64,000 bases of DNA, taken from assembly GCA_911728435.2 (NCBI GenBank), contig OU452198.1, positions 6,014,001 through 6,078,000 of the forward strand, written 5' to 3'. Under the pieces are notes generated by a model. That model worked only from the letters and a program-made list of their open reading frames with translations. It did not search any database and was not told the DNA's origin. Of this stretch, positions 46,514 through 57,867 are shown piece by piece (the stretch's first letter is position 1; each line of letters opens with the position of its first letter). The DNA is from Apoderus coryli (Eukaryota > Arthropoda > Insecta > Coleoptera > Attelabidae). The translations under genes and the position numbers were made by a program.

Positions 46514-47666
46514 TTACATTAAATTCATTTTGTTATTAATTGTAAAAGAACCACTCTGTATCATAGTTTTAGCAGCTAATATTGCACATGTAATACATTC
46601 ATCTATAGGAGTGTTTTTAACAAATTTTGCTAAGAACCCTCCAACAAAAGCATCACCAGCTCCATTGGTATTAACAGCATTTTTAAGATCTCCAACGTTG
46701 TATTCATTTAATGAACCCCGATCAAACACCAAAACAGGTTGTGAACCTCTTGTAACAATAATCAGTTGACTTTTGTTACCAGAAATGTTGCAGTGTTTTT
46801 CAGCATACTCACGTAATACTGCACCAGTACTCTCCGTAGTATGAATATTTGATATTTTTGATAAAGCCAAAAATTCCTAAAAAAAATGTATACCTAACTA
46901 CATGTTTTAATAATTATTAGATATTTAACCTACTGCTTCATTTCCAATTATTACATTAGCGTTTCGGCACATAAATAACACTCCATCAGAATTTTGTTCT
47001 GAATAAAGGAAAGTTGCACCTAAATTCACCACTATTTGTTTATTATTTGTAATAAAATAGTTATAAAGATTATGAATAATCTCCTTTGAAACATTAATAA
47101 AGAGAGCCTGAAATTTACAACACATTTCTAATACACCGTATTAAGTATAATCTAAATGTGTTAAAATAAAGACCAAAATTAGGTTTTTAGCTTACTGAAA
47201 CATATAAAACCTCAACAACTTTTAGACATTCCTTCAAACCATTCTCCAGCAAGTAGTCCCAGTGCAAATAAGTTGAAGCACCTAAATCTGTAACTAAGGT
47301 TCTCCATTCATCAACTAGTAATACTGCACATTTACCAGTTTCAATAGTTTCATTTTCCATAAAAATGTAATCGATTTGTTCATTTCTCATTTGATGTTTA
47401 ATGTATTCTCCATAACTGTCTTTACCTATAGCCCCAACATAAAAAACGTTGGAGTGTTGCGAAATTTGTTTAAAAATTTTTACTGTATTTGTTACACTTC
47501 CTCCTACTTGAGATATGACGTTAAAAGTTTTAATATCTGTAAAAATGTCTGCATTTTTTGCCGTTACCTTATGGCATTGATCGAGTGTAAGATTATAATT
47601 GTTTAAAATATTAATAGGAACTTTGGCGATAAGGTCAATAATTGGACTACCAAAACAAAGTAACAT
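46514..47666 (-). CDS. ADK: Adenosine kinase, three exons, 335 aa
   Basis: Exons on the minus strand are 47666-47196, 47107-46934 and 46876-46514, all phase 0, together 336 codons. The enzyme phosphorylates adenosine to AMP (purine salvage; it also removes adenosine made by the methylation cycle). The start MLLCFGSPIIDLIAKV is the substrate-binding first strand of PfkB-type kinases. VGGSVTNTVKIFKQIS and YVGAIGKDSYGEY follow. Exon 2 carries VVNLGATF and IIGNEA. Exon 3 carries the PfkB signature NTNGAGDAFVGGFLA with the catalytic Asp in GAGD. The donor of exon 2 is GCA|GTAGGT; using the GT four bases later would break the frame. Length and motifs fit a complete gene. It is divergent from MED31, 1.15 kb away. 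Confidence 0.92.
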
Positions 47667-48571
47667 ATTAACTTAAAAGAGTTACATCAGTTGAATCAAA
47701 AGAGTGTTGAATGTGTAAGTGTAACAATGATAAATAATAGTACTAGTAAATAAAGTAGAATATTTTACGAAACAAAAATGTTCAAAATAAAAGAATATTT
47801 TCTACACATTTTTATAAAGGTTATTTCTTCTTCTTCATTCAATATTGGCCTTCACCATTAAGTATTTAGCCATTATCCTTGTTTTACTGTTCTTGACGGA
47901 CGCACAGTGAAGTGCTGCGGAGTCTCAGCTCCAGTCCTCTGCCTCAACGTTGTCCTGTCACTTCCTCGGACCAGATTGTCTGATTGCGTGTGCGAGTTTC
48001 AATAATGTTCAAGTTTATTAATTTATAGGAAATATGTTAGTTTATATATAGTTTAAGAAAAACACACACAACACAAAAGACAGTACCACCAACAAATTCA
48101 GAAGAACTCTGGAACGAAATATCAGTGTTATCAGAGGAAGACCTTATTTTGAAACAAATAATTGGTTAATCTTTTGAAAGGTTCGAATTTCAGATTTCGG
48201 AGAAGAGATTGAACTGATATAGGAGTCCTAACTCCTGCTTTAGAAAGCTCAGTGTAAAGATCATGTTGGTTGTTCGCACATTCAAAAAGGTTATGTACGT
48301 AAAAAAACAAAAACAACTCGCACTTGGTGGCCGAATGAATACTTGCTTCTTAGCAAGTGGCAGTGAGCAAAACAAAAAAAAAATAATTGTGACGCAGTTG
48401 ACGGCGGATTCTCTGTCTGTGTTCTCCTCTAAACATGTGCGTAGGTGTTATTGGTTCTGTCGCTTTCCACATGGCGAATTCTAGTATCAATACAATAACA
48501 CCTTAGCCGTAAATGGTCGATATCCATAAATAAAGAAGCGGAGGACTGTTCTTCTTTTCTTTGTAGTTTGT
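47667..48571. other. Divergent intergenic region between ADK and MED31
   Basis: No exon is recognised. Open frames at 48131-48484 on both strands overlap each other and show no motif. The right part is a dispersed repeat, listed separately. Confidence 0.45.
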
Positions 48572-48770
48572 GAAATATCAACAATTTCCACTCACTCACC
48601 TATGTATCACTCCAGTTCCTTTTACAAATTTGATTGACAGTTAACTGATAAGTTACCGTCAAAATGTTTCATAGCAAATGATAATTTTGACAGTTTGTGG
48701 GTCCTTTTATAGAAAATGCAAGTGAGGTGAGCGATAGGTGATCATGTCACATCAGCCCAACTGATCAGAG
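48572..48770. repeat. Dispersed repeat upstream of MED31, copy 1
   Basis: A unit of about 200 bp with GAAATATCAACAA, TTTTACAAATTTGA, TGACAGTTAACTG, AAAATGTTTCATA, TTTGACAGTT, CAAGTGAGGT and GATCATGTCACATCAG in order. The same order occurs at 54056-54237. It ends 49 bp before the MED31 start codon. Shorter pieces (AAGTGAG...GGTGATCAT, CACATCA) occur at 3855-3890 and 41458-41505. It is probably a MITE. Confidence 0.65.
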
Positions 48771-48818
48771 TAGGTAGAACGATAACGCCTTTTGTTGTAT
48801 TTTTAATTTTGCGGTAAG

Positions 48819-49402
48819 ATGAGATTGACAAAAAACAATAAAATGTCAGGTCTAGGTAACAAAGGTAAGCCATATAAATAAAGAAATTTTCATTTTCTAA
48901 TGTTAAAAAAGGCTGGAATTATGTTTCAGGTGTGCCAGAAACTGAAGACCAACAAAAATTACGTTTTCAAGTAGAGTTAGAGTTTGTGCAATGTTTAGGA
49001 AACCCGAACTATCTTAACTGTAAGTAACGTTACGGTATTGTTGTGAATGTGCTACTATTCTTGTTTTTAGTCTTAGCCCAGCGTGGATATTTTAAAGACA
49101 ACACATTTATCAACTACTTGAAGTATTTATGCTACTGGAAAGAGCCTGAATATGCCAAATATTTAAAGTATCCCATGTGTTTGTATTTCTTGGATCTGCT
49201 GCAATACGAGCACTTTAGAAGGGAATTAGTAAATGGACAATGCACTAAATTTATTGACGACCAATTAATATTATTGTGGCAGCATTACACTAGACGAAGA
49301 AATCGTCTATTGACAACACCTACTACTAATGGGGCTATGGAACAGAATAATGCACAAGGTAACACCCAAAACAATGGTCATTTAAACTCAAAAATGTCTT
49401 AA
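48819..49402 (+). CDS. MED31: Mediator complex subunit 31, three exons, 155 aa
   Basis: Exons are 48819-48864, 48930-49019 and 49071-49402. Junctions G|GT and T|TC are in frame, and the total is 156 codons. MED31 (Soh1) is a small conserved subunit of the Mediator middle module, which bridges transcription factors and RNA polymerase II. The conserved fold is plain: RFQVELEFVQCLGNPNYLNF, LAQRGYFKD, FINYLKYLCYWKEPEYAKYL, KYPMCLYFLDLLQYEHFRRE, then FIDDQLILLWQHYTRRRNRL. The C-terminus is a low-complexity Asn/Gln/Thr tail. An in-frame ATG at 48843 could also be the start. Both introns are about 50-65 bp. Confidence 0.96.
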
Positions 49403-49625
49403 ATTCCTTCTTTATTTATCTGTGATCTCTTTAGAACTTACGTTTATATTCATAGGTATAATTGTCTACATAAGTATTAATTAGTTGGGTGTTATAATTT
49501 GTCAGGTTTTATGTAAAATTAACAATTATTATAACATAAAACATTTTTATTAATAAATATTTATTTATAAATACGACTAGCTTCTCACATATTATTTAAA
49601 AAATTAAAATCTCTAATGTTTAAAT

Positions 49626-51594
49626 TCAGTAATCATATTCGTCACTGCCAAAAAGTGAGCCACCTCCATAATCATCGTATTCATCTGCTCCTGGTGGTAC
49701 AAACGCTCCATTTAATGCGTCTGAAATTTGCTCGCCTAATCCCACTCTCGTTGCAATGCCATAAATTAATCTCATCACTGCTAACCTAAAAACGAAATCG
49801 ATTATTAGTACGTCCCTACTAGCATTAATAGGAAACAATTAGAAGCTGTATACTCCCAGATTTTTTACAGTTGCCTTGAAATACTTATACCTTTAATATT
49901 TGCAACCCTATTAAGCAGTAAATGGTAAGAACCAGTTCTCTTAGTGAAGAGAATCAAGTGTAGTTTTATTTGACTGATAGCATGCTGCTAATCGCTGGGA
50001 AACTTTAGGAATATATGGAGAAAAATAGCGGTCCTAGTATAGTGACGGAACATCATGAAGAGCGAACAGCATCGATCTTCGGAAATGCTGAACGTCATCA
50101 GAGCCCAATTCTGCGGTCATCTGTGGACTACGATCTAGAGAAACAAGCAAGAAGGCTCAAGATGCCACCATGATCCTAGGTGCCATAGGGTAAAGACAAC
50201 GAGGCTATTAGCGTCGTTCAAATCAGAGACAACAAAAAACTTTAGGAGCTCCAACATAATTTAGCAGACAAGATGAGATAACAGATGGTAGACCTTCAAG
50301 ACATAGTCCCGGACCTTATCAAAACAAATCCCCGGAGCAATAGAAATCTTCTCTCCATCTGCGATTAATTAGGCGACTTCTCTAATTTGAGTAAGTACCA
50401 CACTCATCTGCAGCTTACAAATGGTCGTGGTTTTCTTTATAAAAAAAAAATCCAGGTACAGATCCCTGCGTAACTCCCTTACAACTCTCCCCCTTTATAT
50501 TTCACTGATGGGTGTCGGTTTTTTAAGTAAGTGACGAATAGTGCAACATCACCAACACAAAGTCCAACATACTGCAATGCAAACAACAACGGATGCTTCA
50601 ACGTATCAAAAGCTTTAGAGAAATCCAAGAGTATCAACACGGTTAGCTTTCCCTTATCTGTGGCTTTACTGACGTCATCCGTTATCCTCAACAACGCAGT
50701 CACAGCCCAATCGAAAATTTGATTGAGATATTGGGAGCATATTAGTTTTTCAATGATCTTTTCCAGGATTTTTGAGAAAGTAGGCAATATACTTCTTTTA
50801 TAGGGTTGGGAATTTTGTAGTGCAGAATTCTGAAAGGACCATTTAATGGCAAAATAAAAGAAACATAGGGGACAAATGTATATAATTATATTGATATCAT
50901 CGTATCCAATAGCCTTGGAATCTCGGAAACTGTGTTGAACATAAATAAGTTATTTATTTACACCTGGAGCAGAATTATTACGTACGATTTGCTTTCTAGA
51001 CTCAACATAAATGTGTCGCAAGTTGATACGCGCAATCTTCTCACTTTTTATTGTGGTCGACATCTTGGTTAAATCGCCACTAATTAAAAAACCGTTGAAG
51101 ATAGGTATAGAAACATGTTATATGATTTGACGGGCATTTAAGTGTTTAATTCATATACAATAGACAAAAACCTCGGAAAAAAACAGGGTGTTCCATTTAA
51201 AAACATAGCATAGGGGGAAAGTACAATCTTTATTTTTAGCCCTTCTATCATCTCCCATGTTTTGGATACGAACTCATGGAGCTCCAGCGTGTAACTACTA
51301 AATAATTATCTAAATCAACAGTGTTTAATTAACGAATCCCTCATGAGAACAATACTGAAGAAAGATACTTTAAAAAAGATAACTTTACGTTATATTACTA
51401 CACTCAAAGGACAAATAACATTCCTCGAATTATTTAAATAAGTACCTGATAAAATTAACAGCATTTGTTTCTTTTTGTCTTAAAACCATTCCTTTGGATT
51501 TCTTTTTCTTTTTACCTTCACAATTACACGAAAATAATAACACTAAAACTACAACTAATAAAACTAATTTAACACTGTTATTATAACCCATCAT
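49626..51594 (-). CDS. Small putative secreted protein with acidic Tyr/Gly tail (102 aa), two exons
   Basis: Exon 1 is 51594-51446 and exon 2 is 49785-49626. The join AG|G keeps the frame and gives 103 codons. The N-terminus is a signal peptide or single membrane anchor (VKLVLLVVVLVLLF before SCNCEG), followed by a KKKKKSK basic patch. Exon 2 encodes LAVMRLIYGIATRVGLGEQI, then SDALNGAFVPPGADEYDDYG and an acidic Gly/Tyr C-terminus (GSDEYDY). I do not recognise a functional family. The spliced frame, signal peptide and clean ends argue for a real gene. The 1.66-kb intron contains a LINE fragment. Function unknown. Confidence 0.7.
49950..50439. other. Unassigned repeat-like sequence in the intron of the secreted-protein gene
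   Basis: The base composition is richer in G and C than surrounding intron sequence, and all frames are broken. It resembles decayed retroelement coding DNA, but I cannot name the family. Confidence 0.3.
50440..50790 (-). pseudogene. LINE reverse-transcriptase fragment
   Basis: The minus strand reads the RT entry region: PTFSKILEKIIEKLICSQYL, then FDWAVTALLRITDDVSKATD, then KGKLTVLILLDFSKAFDTL, HPLLFALQYVGL and YLKNRHPSVKY. The LDFSKAFDT box (first catalytic Asp) is intact. After KGGEL the frame breaks, at the place where VPQGS should follow. It is a fragment of about 115 residues in the same orientation as the host gene. Confidence 0.8.
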
Positions 51595-52094
51595 GTTTAT
51601 AAAATTAATAATTCACTGCCGGATGAATAGACAGGCAATTATTAGATATCTTTGCCAGTGTAAAAGCAATTAAACACATTTTATAATATGAAACTCATTT
51701 TTAGATTTGCAAAATGGTGTCAAAATAATTTAAAATTCTTCGAACATATTTGTGTGCTCTATGTATGTATTTGTTTTTAGTTTACAACCAAAATTCTGTG
51801 TAAAAGGAAATGGATATCCATTTGATGATATTGAAATTAATTTGTTCAGTAAGTAAATTCCTTTAAGATAGCATTTACCGTTAATCGAACTTAAAATACA
51901 AATAATGAAAAGAATGTGGGTCAAAATATAAGCAATGCTGGTGTGTGGAATAAAAAGGGGTTTAATTCATAAAAATAAATACAATAAATAATAATTAATT
52001 ATTGCTAATAAAAACAAGTACAATGTAAGTAAAAAACAAATTTGAGACGCGTCATAAAATAAAATAATAAATAAAAGATCTGCTAACTACAGAT
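51595..52094. other. Short intergenic region between the secreted-protein gene and SLX1
   Basis: AT-rich, with no coding exon. The first 100 bp are the probable promoter region of the minus-strand secreted-protein gene. The right end is the SLX1 3' flank. Confidence 0.4.
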
Positions 52095-53174
52095 TCATTC
52101 CGATTCCGAACAATAATAATCATTGTCAGTATCTAAATTAATTTTCACATCACAATTATTGTAACAGCCTTTATATTTTCTGACTAAATCGCCCCATAAA
52201 TAGACTTTGTTGCATTGAGGACATGTACCTTCAATAGGAACGTAGTCACCAATTTTTTGAAAATATTTTGATAGACATAAAATATGTGCCATAAGATCGC
52301 ATTTAGTATTCAAACATTGCATTGTTTTACCGTTAGTTGGTATCAGTTCTTTGCATATTGAACACGTCTTATCGAGTGTTGTTTGTGATAACTCCGACTG
52401 GATATTTTTTACTTTCTTACTAATTACAGAGCCGTAGCATATTGGCATGTGCATTGGTGGTGTTTTATCTCCCTGAAACATGAATTAATTGCTGTATCTC
52501 ACAGTAAGTATACGTTACAAATATATCTCTGTAGAATTTATCAATAAAAAATACAGATACCAGTGTTTGTTAGTTAATTGTAACATAACATAGTTAAGTA
52601 TATTGGAAAATGACTTGATATTATTTAGTAGCATACCGGAAATTCTCTAACATACTCCTGATTTAACCATCGTATCGATAAAGGCAGTCTATTCCAAGGG
52701 CCAACTAATAACATCTCCGATAGTACTCTGATACAAAAATCAAAAACTTTTTCTTTAGCCTTTTTCTTTGAAACATGATGTAGACGTCGAGAGGCGTGTG
52801 GATGTTGCCAGGCCCATTCAAACTATAAATAGTTGACTTGAACAAAATTTAATTTTGAATCTAAAATATTAAATATGTACCCTTAGCGCTGCTATATCAT
52901 TCGGAAAACCATGTATAATCAAGACCATCGACCTGCAAGTAAAAACAACAATAGTTTAAATTAAGTAACACGGTTATTACTGGTTTTGCATTAGGTACCA
53001 TGGACCTCTTTGACTTGTTTTCCAAGCACCACCGTATTTTGATCCTTTATTATGCTGTTTTATTCTTCTGTTCGGATCAACAGTATAGCCGATGTATGTA
53101 CGGCCTAGATATTTAGGATTTAAACAATACAGTAAATACACGCCATAAAAATTTTCAATGGTGTGAATATCCAT
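52095..53174 (-). CDS. SLX1: Structure-specific endonuclease subunit SLX1, four exons, 263 aa
   Basis: Exons on the minus strand are 53174-52999, 52932-52881, 52822-52637 and 52472-52095. Junction TG|G and the following phase-0 joins give 264 codons. SLX1 is the catalytic subunit of the SLX1-SLX4 nuclease that cuts branched DNA and Holliday junctions. Exon 1 is the GIY-YIG domain ([39 protein letters not shown]). Exons 2-3 continue it ([20 protein letters not shown], with the catalytic Glu in FEWAWQHP). Exon 4 carries the C-terminal RING/PHD-like zinc finger that binds SLX4 (CSICKEL, CLNTKC, AHILCL, CPQC). Length matches the family. Divergent from the UBE2L3-like gene. Confidence 0.95.
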
Positions 53175-53714
53175 TAATTAATATTTAAACAAACATTTAA
53201 ATTTTAAAATGACAAAAAAAAAGACAAGGTTAACTTCTTCCTCTCTTTGAACTTCTAAAACAAAATATTATCAGTATCTGTGATCACTGATCACTAATAT
53301 TTTGGCACACTGGATAGTTGTCTGAGGCACATCATGTTCGGTGTTTATTTTAACCAAAGAATAAAAACGTTTGTGTTCGTTGGATAAATAATATTCAAAA
53401 CATTAAATAGTTTTGCATATTCTGATTGTATCATGAAAAAAGTAAGTAATTATTACAGTGCCATTATTATAAATATTTGTCTATGAATGGTGTTAAACAA
53501 TACAGACGAAAACATCAACAGTAATTATTACATCGAGGTCGACAATTCAAATAGTTCGTTTATTTACCCATGCGAACAATTCTTGAAATTCTGGGAATCA
53601 AAGAACGTACAGAAGTAAACCAGCTGTGCTTCGCTTCTGTCGATCGTTATAATACTCCTCGGTCTTTAGACAAAGAATAAGTGCAAACAAAACACAAGGT
53701 TTATTTTTTGTATT
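53175..53714. other. Divergent intergenic region, left part
   Basis: No exon is recognised. It presumably contains the SLX1 promoter. Confidence 0.4.
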
Positions 53715-53868
53715 TTCTTTTTATTGGCCTCGGCATCTCAGGCAATTTAGCCATCATTCAGCTACAGCTACATGCACCGGGTGCGGGGTTCGGACCCACT
53801 ACATACCCGGAAAGTCTGCTCAAATATAGCACGCTTAGCCAGTAGACCTCCGGCCGTGGCTGAAAATA
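53715..53868 (-). mobile_element. tRNA-derived SINE
   Basis: On the minus strand a tRNA-like head has an A box (TGGCTAAGCGTG) and a B box (GGGTCCGAACCCC) about 45 bp apart, followed by a unique body and an A-rich tail (GGCCAATAAAAAGAAAA). The spacing and the two boxes fit an RNA polymerase III promoter. The tail resembles that of the SINE at 36142-36332. Confidence 0.65.
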
Positions 53869-54055
53869 TAAGGTTTATTCTTGCTGCTAACGACAATAAC
53901 AAACCACATGAGAAAGGTTTCCCGTTAACAATTTGAAACCGTTTTCCGAACGGTTACTGGAGTTTTTTGAGCCTATTGTGATTCAATGAATACTCCACTC
54001 TTTTCCACCATAGAAATCATAGTCTATGTAGTATGTAGGAAATCTTCATCAACGC

Positions 54056-54237
54056 GAAATATCAGCAACTTTTACTCACCTCACTGTCACGCGTGTTCGT
54101 TTTACAAATTTGAGTGACAGTTAACTGCGAAATTAATTCAAAATGTTTCATAAACAATGATAAATTTGACAGTTGCTTTTTTTATTAAAAACAATGCAAG
54201 TGAGGTTATCAGGTCATATCAGTTCAGCTGATCTGAG
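54056..54237. repeat. Dispersed repeat upstream of UBE2L3, copy 2
   Basis: The same motif order as at 48572-48770 (GAAATATCAGCAA, TTTTACAAATTTGAGTGACA, AAAATGTTTCATAAACAATG, TTTGACAGTT, CAAGTGAGGT, CAGCTGATCTGA). It lies about 265 bp before the 5' UTR exon of the UBE2L3-like gene. Confidence 0.65.
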
Positions 54238-54531
54238 TTTGTACAAGGCTAATATCATAATATCTCACATTGTCGGCTTGTCAAAAACAAATGTCAAACA
54301 GAAATTAAAAGTCAAAATTATTTAAGTGATCTACAAGTTGAAATAAAAGTGTTGATATTTGTAAATGCCTATTAGGGAAAATTAAATTAGTTTTGTAATG
54401 AGTGCATGGTAGGCGCATATTTCTATATCATCCATTATAATTGTCTTGTAAAATTATCTTTCTTGTAATAAAAAATAACAATAAATAATTTGAATTACAG
54501 AAAAATTTAGTGACTTGCCAGAAATAACAAA

Positions 54532-57500
54532 ATGGCAGCCACGAGAAGACTACAAAAAGTAAGTTTAATTAAGTTTTCGTTTAATAAAGATTATAAGTGG
54601 TGTTCTAAATTAAAAATAATTATCTGTAAATTTTTCAAATATAATTGCCTAGTCGCATGAATTTTATTTTGTGGTTATTCTGATGTTACTTCTAGTCAAT
54701 GACTCATCCGAAATTTATATTATATTCAAATTTTTAGGAATTAGGCGACATAAGAAACTCAGGATTAAAATCATTCCGTGATATACAAGTGGATGAATCC
54801 AATATTTTGACATGGCAAGGCCTCATTGTACCAGTAAGTAATTATATTCGATATCTATAAATTTCACAGTGAATTTTATGCCTATTTATTCCTTGACCTT
54901 GTGTTAGGTCTTTGACTGTTGCCTCACAAGGTCGATTTTAATACTTCAGTAACCCCGTAATTAGAAAAGTATAAATACCTATCTGCTTTATAAGAACCTA
55001 CTTATATTAACGTACAATTTTAATTTTAGGATAGTCCCCCATATAACAAAGGAGCATTCAAAATAGAGATAAATTTCCCAGCAGAATATCCATTTAAACC
55101 ACCTAAAATTAATTTTAAAACAAAAATATATCATCCGAACATCGACGAGAAAGGACAAGTGTGTTTACCTATTATAACAGCAGAAAATTGGAAACCAGCC
55201 ACAAAAACGGATCAAGGTAACTTTTTATTTAGGTTTTGGATATTAAAATTATTGTTTACAAAGAGTTTCGTCTGGAAAATTGATAGGTACGCTTAAATAA
55301 GTTGAAAACTTATGGGTGTTTTTTCTGCTCACGATTCCCACTCAGTGGCGTTACAAACAGGTAAAAATTGCATTAACTTTTTTCTTTGTTAGATTTCTAG
55401 AAATAAATTACTGAATGCCAAAGAATTATAAACAAAAAGATAATGAATTTGGATTCGAAAAAGACTTAATTTTGTTTTTTGTCTTATCTTTCTGGTCGTA
55501 AACAATTTGTCGAATACAATGGATTCATGTCCAACGAGATTGTTGTTACCAGTGATGCTCCACAAGGCAGTAATCTTGCGCCGTTGATATTTGCCATATA
55601 TATTAACGATATAATCAATGATATATCGACTTCCTGTTTGCTCTTTGCGGACGACCTGAAGATCTTCTCCATAGTTAACACCTACAATGATTGTGTGCAG
55701 TTACAGTCAGATTTATTGATATTGGAAAACTGGAGAAAATCCCTACAAATTGCGGACTTTCGAGCTTGTTCTCGATTATGTTAATCCACACGTTTATGCT
55801 AAAATGGTTTATCATTGCCCAAACATGGGCATTTTGAATATTGATTACCCTCATGTGAAAGGGGCTTCTTCATCGAAATTCCCACACAAACTTCCAATAA
55901 AATTCAAGCATCTGTATTTCCAGGTATCATTTCTTGTCCTCTCCATGCTGACCGCTCACATCACGAAAGGACCCATTATTTTTTAAAACTTTGTGAACAT
56001 TTGAAAATACATGACATAATGACTAACTCAAATATGCAGAAAGGTTTTGATTTTTTAACTTATTTAAGCGTGCCAATTTTTATGAATTTATCATGCCCCA
56101 ATTGACAAACCCCCAGCATCAGAAACACTTGCAGTACGCCCCAAGAAGGCGTAACATCCCGTCTAATGCGGGGATAGAAACAATTATCAGAGATATTGGG
56201 AGCATATTCCTATCGCGCCTGTAGATATTGACACATAACTGAACTCCATTTGGTGTCATACAAATACGGAGACTTTTTCACAATAAAGCCATGAGGCTGC
56301 AGTGAAACCGGGAACTTGTGTCGAATGAGAAGCAGAAAATACGAAAAAAACATGCCGTCTAATAAGTTTAGTTAGTAGAGACGACCTACGATGATATAGT
56401 AATAATCGTCAGAGGCCATTTGAAGAACATCTTACAAGGGCTTCCGATTCGGAACAACCTAGCACATGGTGTACATCAGTGGGCCTGGGCATAAAGTCAG
56501 CAAGTATTAACTGCGGTAATACCATTTACCCGGAAATGAAAAAATCCACATTGAAGTCCTAAATGGAGAACAGAACTGTGAATTTAAATATCTAGGGATT
56601 ACCCTGATTAGAAAATGCAAGAATCTCAAAGAAAATAGCATAGGATCGTTGGCAGATAGCCCCAAGGCCAATGAAAAGACTGGAGCAGGAGTATCAGGGC
56701 GTGAAATGTGATCGAGAACGGATTGGAATTTAATGTGGAGAAAAATTAGCGGAAGTGCATTGCAATCTACTATAATAGTTAGGCAGCCATTCTAGCGCGG
56801 AGTTCTTACGTTCTCAACTCCAAAAACGTATGGGAATGCCTAGGCAAACTTAACTGTAGCTTGAAACACTTCAAGGGCTTCAAAAGAAGGCGGCACCATA
56901 TATTGTTAGGTCACAGTGCATCAGATACACTGATCTGACGAGGTGGTTATAAATACGCTCATTGTGAATATTTTATACTTTGCACTGCCATAAAAGATTA
57001 ATAATTTAATGCCACATTGTTGCAAAACATTTTACTTTCAATATAGGCATATTTAGTTATGATTACTTTTAATATACATCCATCTATCTTTACAACACGC
57101 GTTTTTCTGTCTGCAGCTTTTTTTCCTACAAGCTCAATGTTCTTTTGATTAGAGTTTAACCTTCGATCTGTATAAGTACCAGTTTATTCTATAGCGTATT
57201 ATAACGGACTAAAAGTTATTTTTATAAAATGAATTTGTGTCCGAAAATATTAATGAAAAATAATTTCGTGGCATAGCGGACAAAATACAGATACTGACGA
57301 ATTCGCTTCGCTCTTATTATGAGCTGGTCAGAGTACCATAGTCGTTGCCCATCTACAATATCGGCCTGCATCTAAACAAAGCGAGATATACAACAGTAAA
57401 CACACATAGTAATGCATATCCCATGTAGATGGTACGTGTTTACATATAGCACAGCGAGATATACAACAGTATCTACCGTTGCTTAAATGCGGGCCGATAT

Positions 57501-57867
57501 TGTAGATGGGCAACGACTATGGTCCTCTGACGAGCACATAATAAGAGCGAAACAAATTCTTCAGTATCTTTCGACCCATGCCTCAGTCTGGTTTTAATGA
57601 ATTAGACTGAAGCCCTGCTAAATTAAACAAAATACCTTAAGTAGGTAAAACCGTCATTTTGTCCGCTATGCCATGAGATTATTTTCCATTTTTAAAAGTT
57701 ATTTTGTTTCAGTTATACAGGCGCTAGTCGCTTTAGTCAATGACCCAGAACCGGAGCATCCACTGCGAGCCGATTTAGCTGAGGAATATTTAAAAGACAA
57801 AAAGAAATTTACCAAAAACGCAGAAGAGTATACGAAAAAACACAGCGAAAAGAGACCAGCTGATTAA
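54532..57867 (+). CDS. UBE2L3: Ubiquitin-conjugating enzyme E2 L3 (UbcH7-type), four coding exons, 154 aa
   Basis: Exons are 54532-54558 (the exon itself starts at 54501 after an acceptor, so a 5' UTR exon lies upstream), 54738-54833, 55030-55216 and 57713-57867. The total is 155 codons, the same 154-residue length as vertebrate UBE2L3. The enzyme passes ubiquitin to HECT and RBR ligases such as Parkin/Ariadne. Visible are the [15 protein letters not shown] helix, [20 protein letters not shown], and the active-site block [15 protein letters not shown] with the catalytic Cys at position 86, then [20 protein letters not shown] and a Lys-rich C-terminal helix. The 2.5-kb third intron is full of transposon relics, and a MITE ends 23 bp before the last acceptor. 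Confidence 0.96.
55460..55770 (+). pseudogene. LINE reverse-transcriptase fragment in UBE2L3 intron 3
   Basis: Reads [20 protein letters not shown], then [39 protein letters not shown] and a Leu-rich tail. [12 protein letters not shown] is the VPQGSVLGPLLF box and FADD the catalytic box. About 90 residues remain, and the frame stops soon after. It is in sense orientation to the host gene. Confidence 0.8.
56380..56960 (+). pseudogene. Decayed LINE with RNase H traces
   Basis: In several frames the plus strand reads [15 protein letters not shown], then VIPFTRK, then [18 protein letters not shown] (RT thumb), then EKTGAGV and [20 protein letters not shown], matching the SDSQAAI..L....S..VWEC part of a LINE RNase H. 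Numerous stops and shifts are present. It is the same general group as the insertion at 44124-45810, but older. Confidence 0.55.
57255..57689. mobile_element. MITE of the GTGGCATAGCGGACAAAATG family with nested foldback
   Basis: Arms at 57255-57288 and 57654-57689 match the MITE at 5487-5640. Inside, an inverted pair of about 65 bp (57307-57370 and 57490-57551, sharing GTCGTTGCCCATCTACAATA) forms a second foldback. The outer right arm ends 23 bp before the splice acceptor of UBE2L3 exon 4, so it overlaps the polypyrimidine and branch-point zone. Confidence 0.65.
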
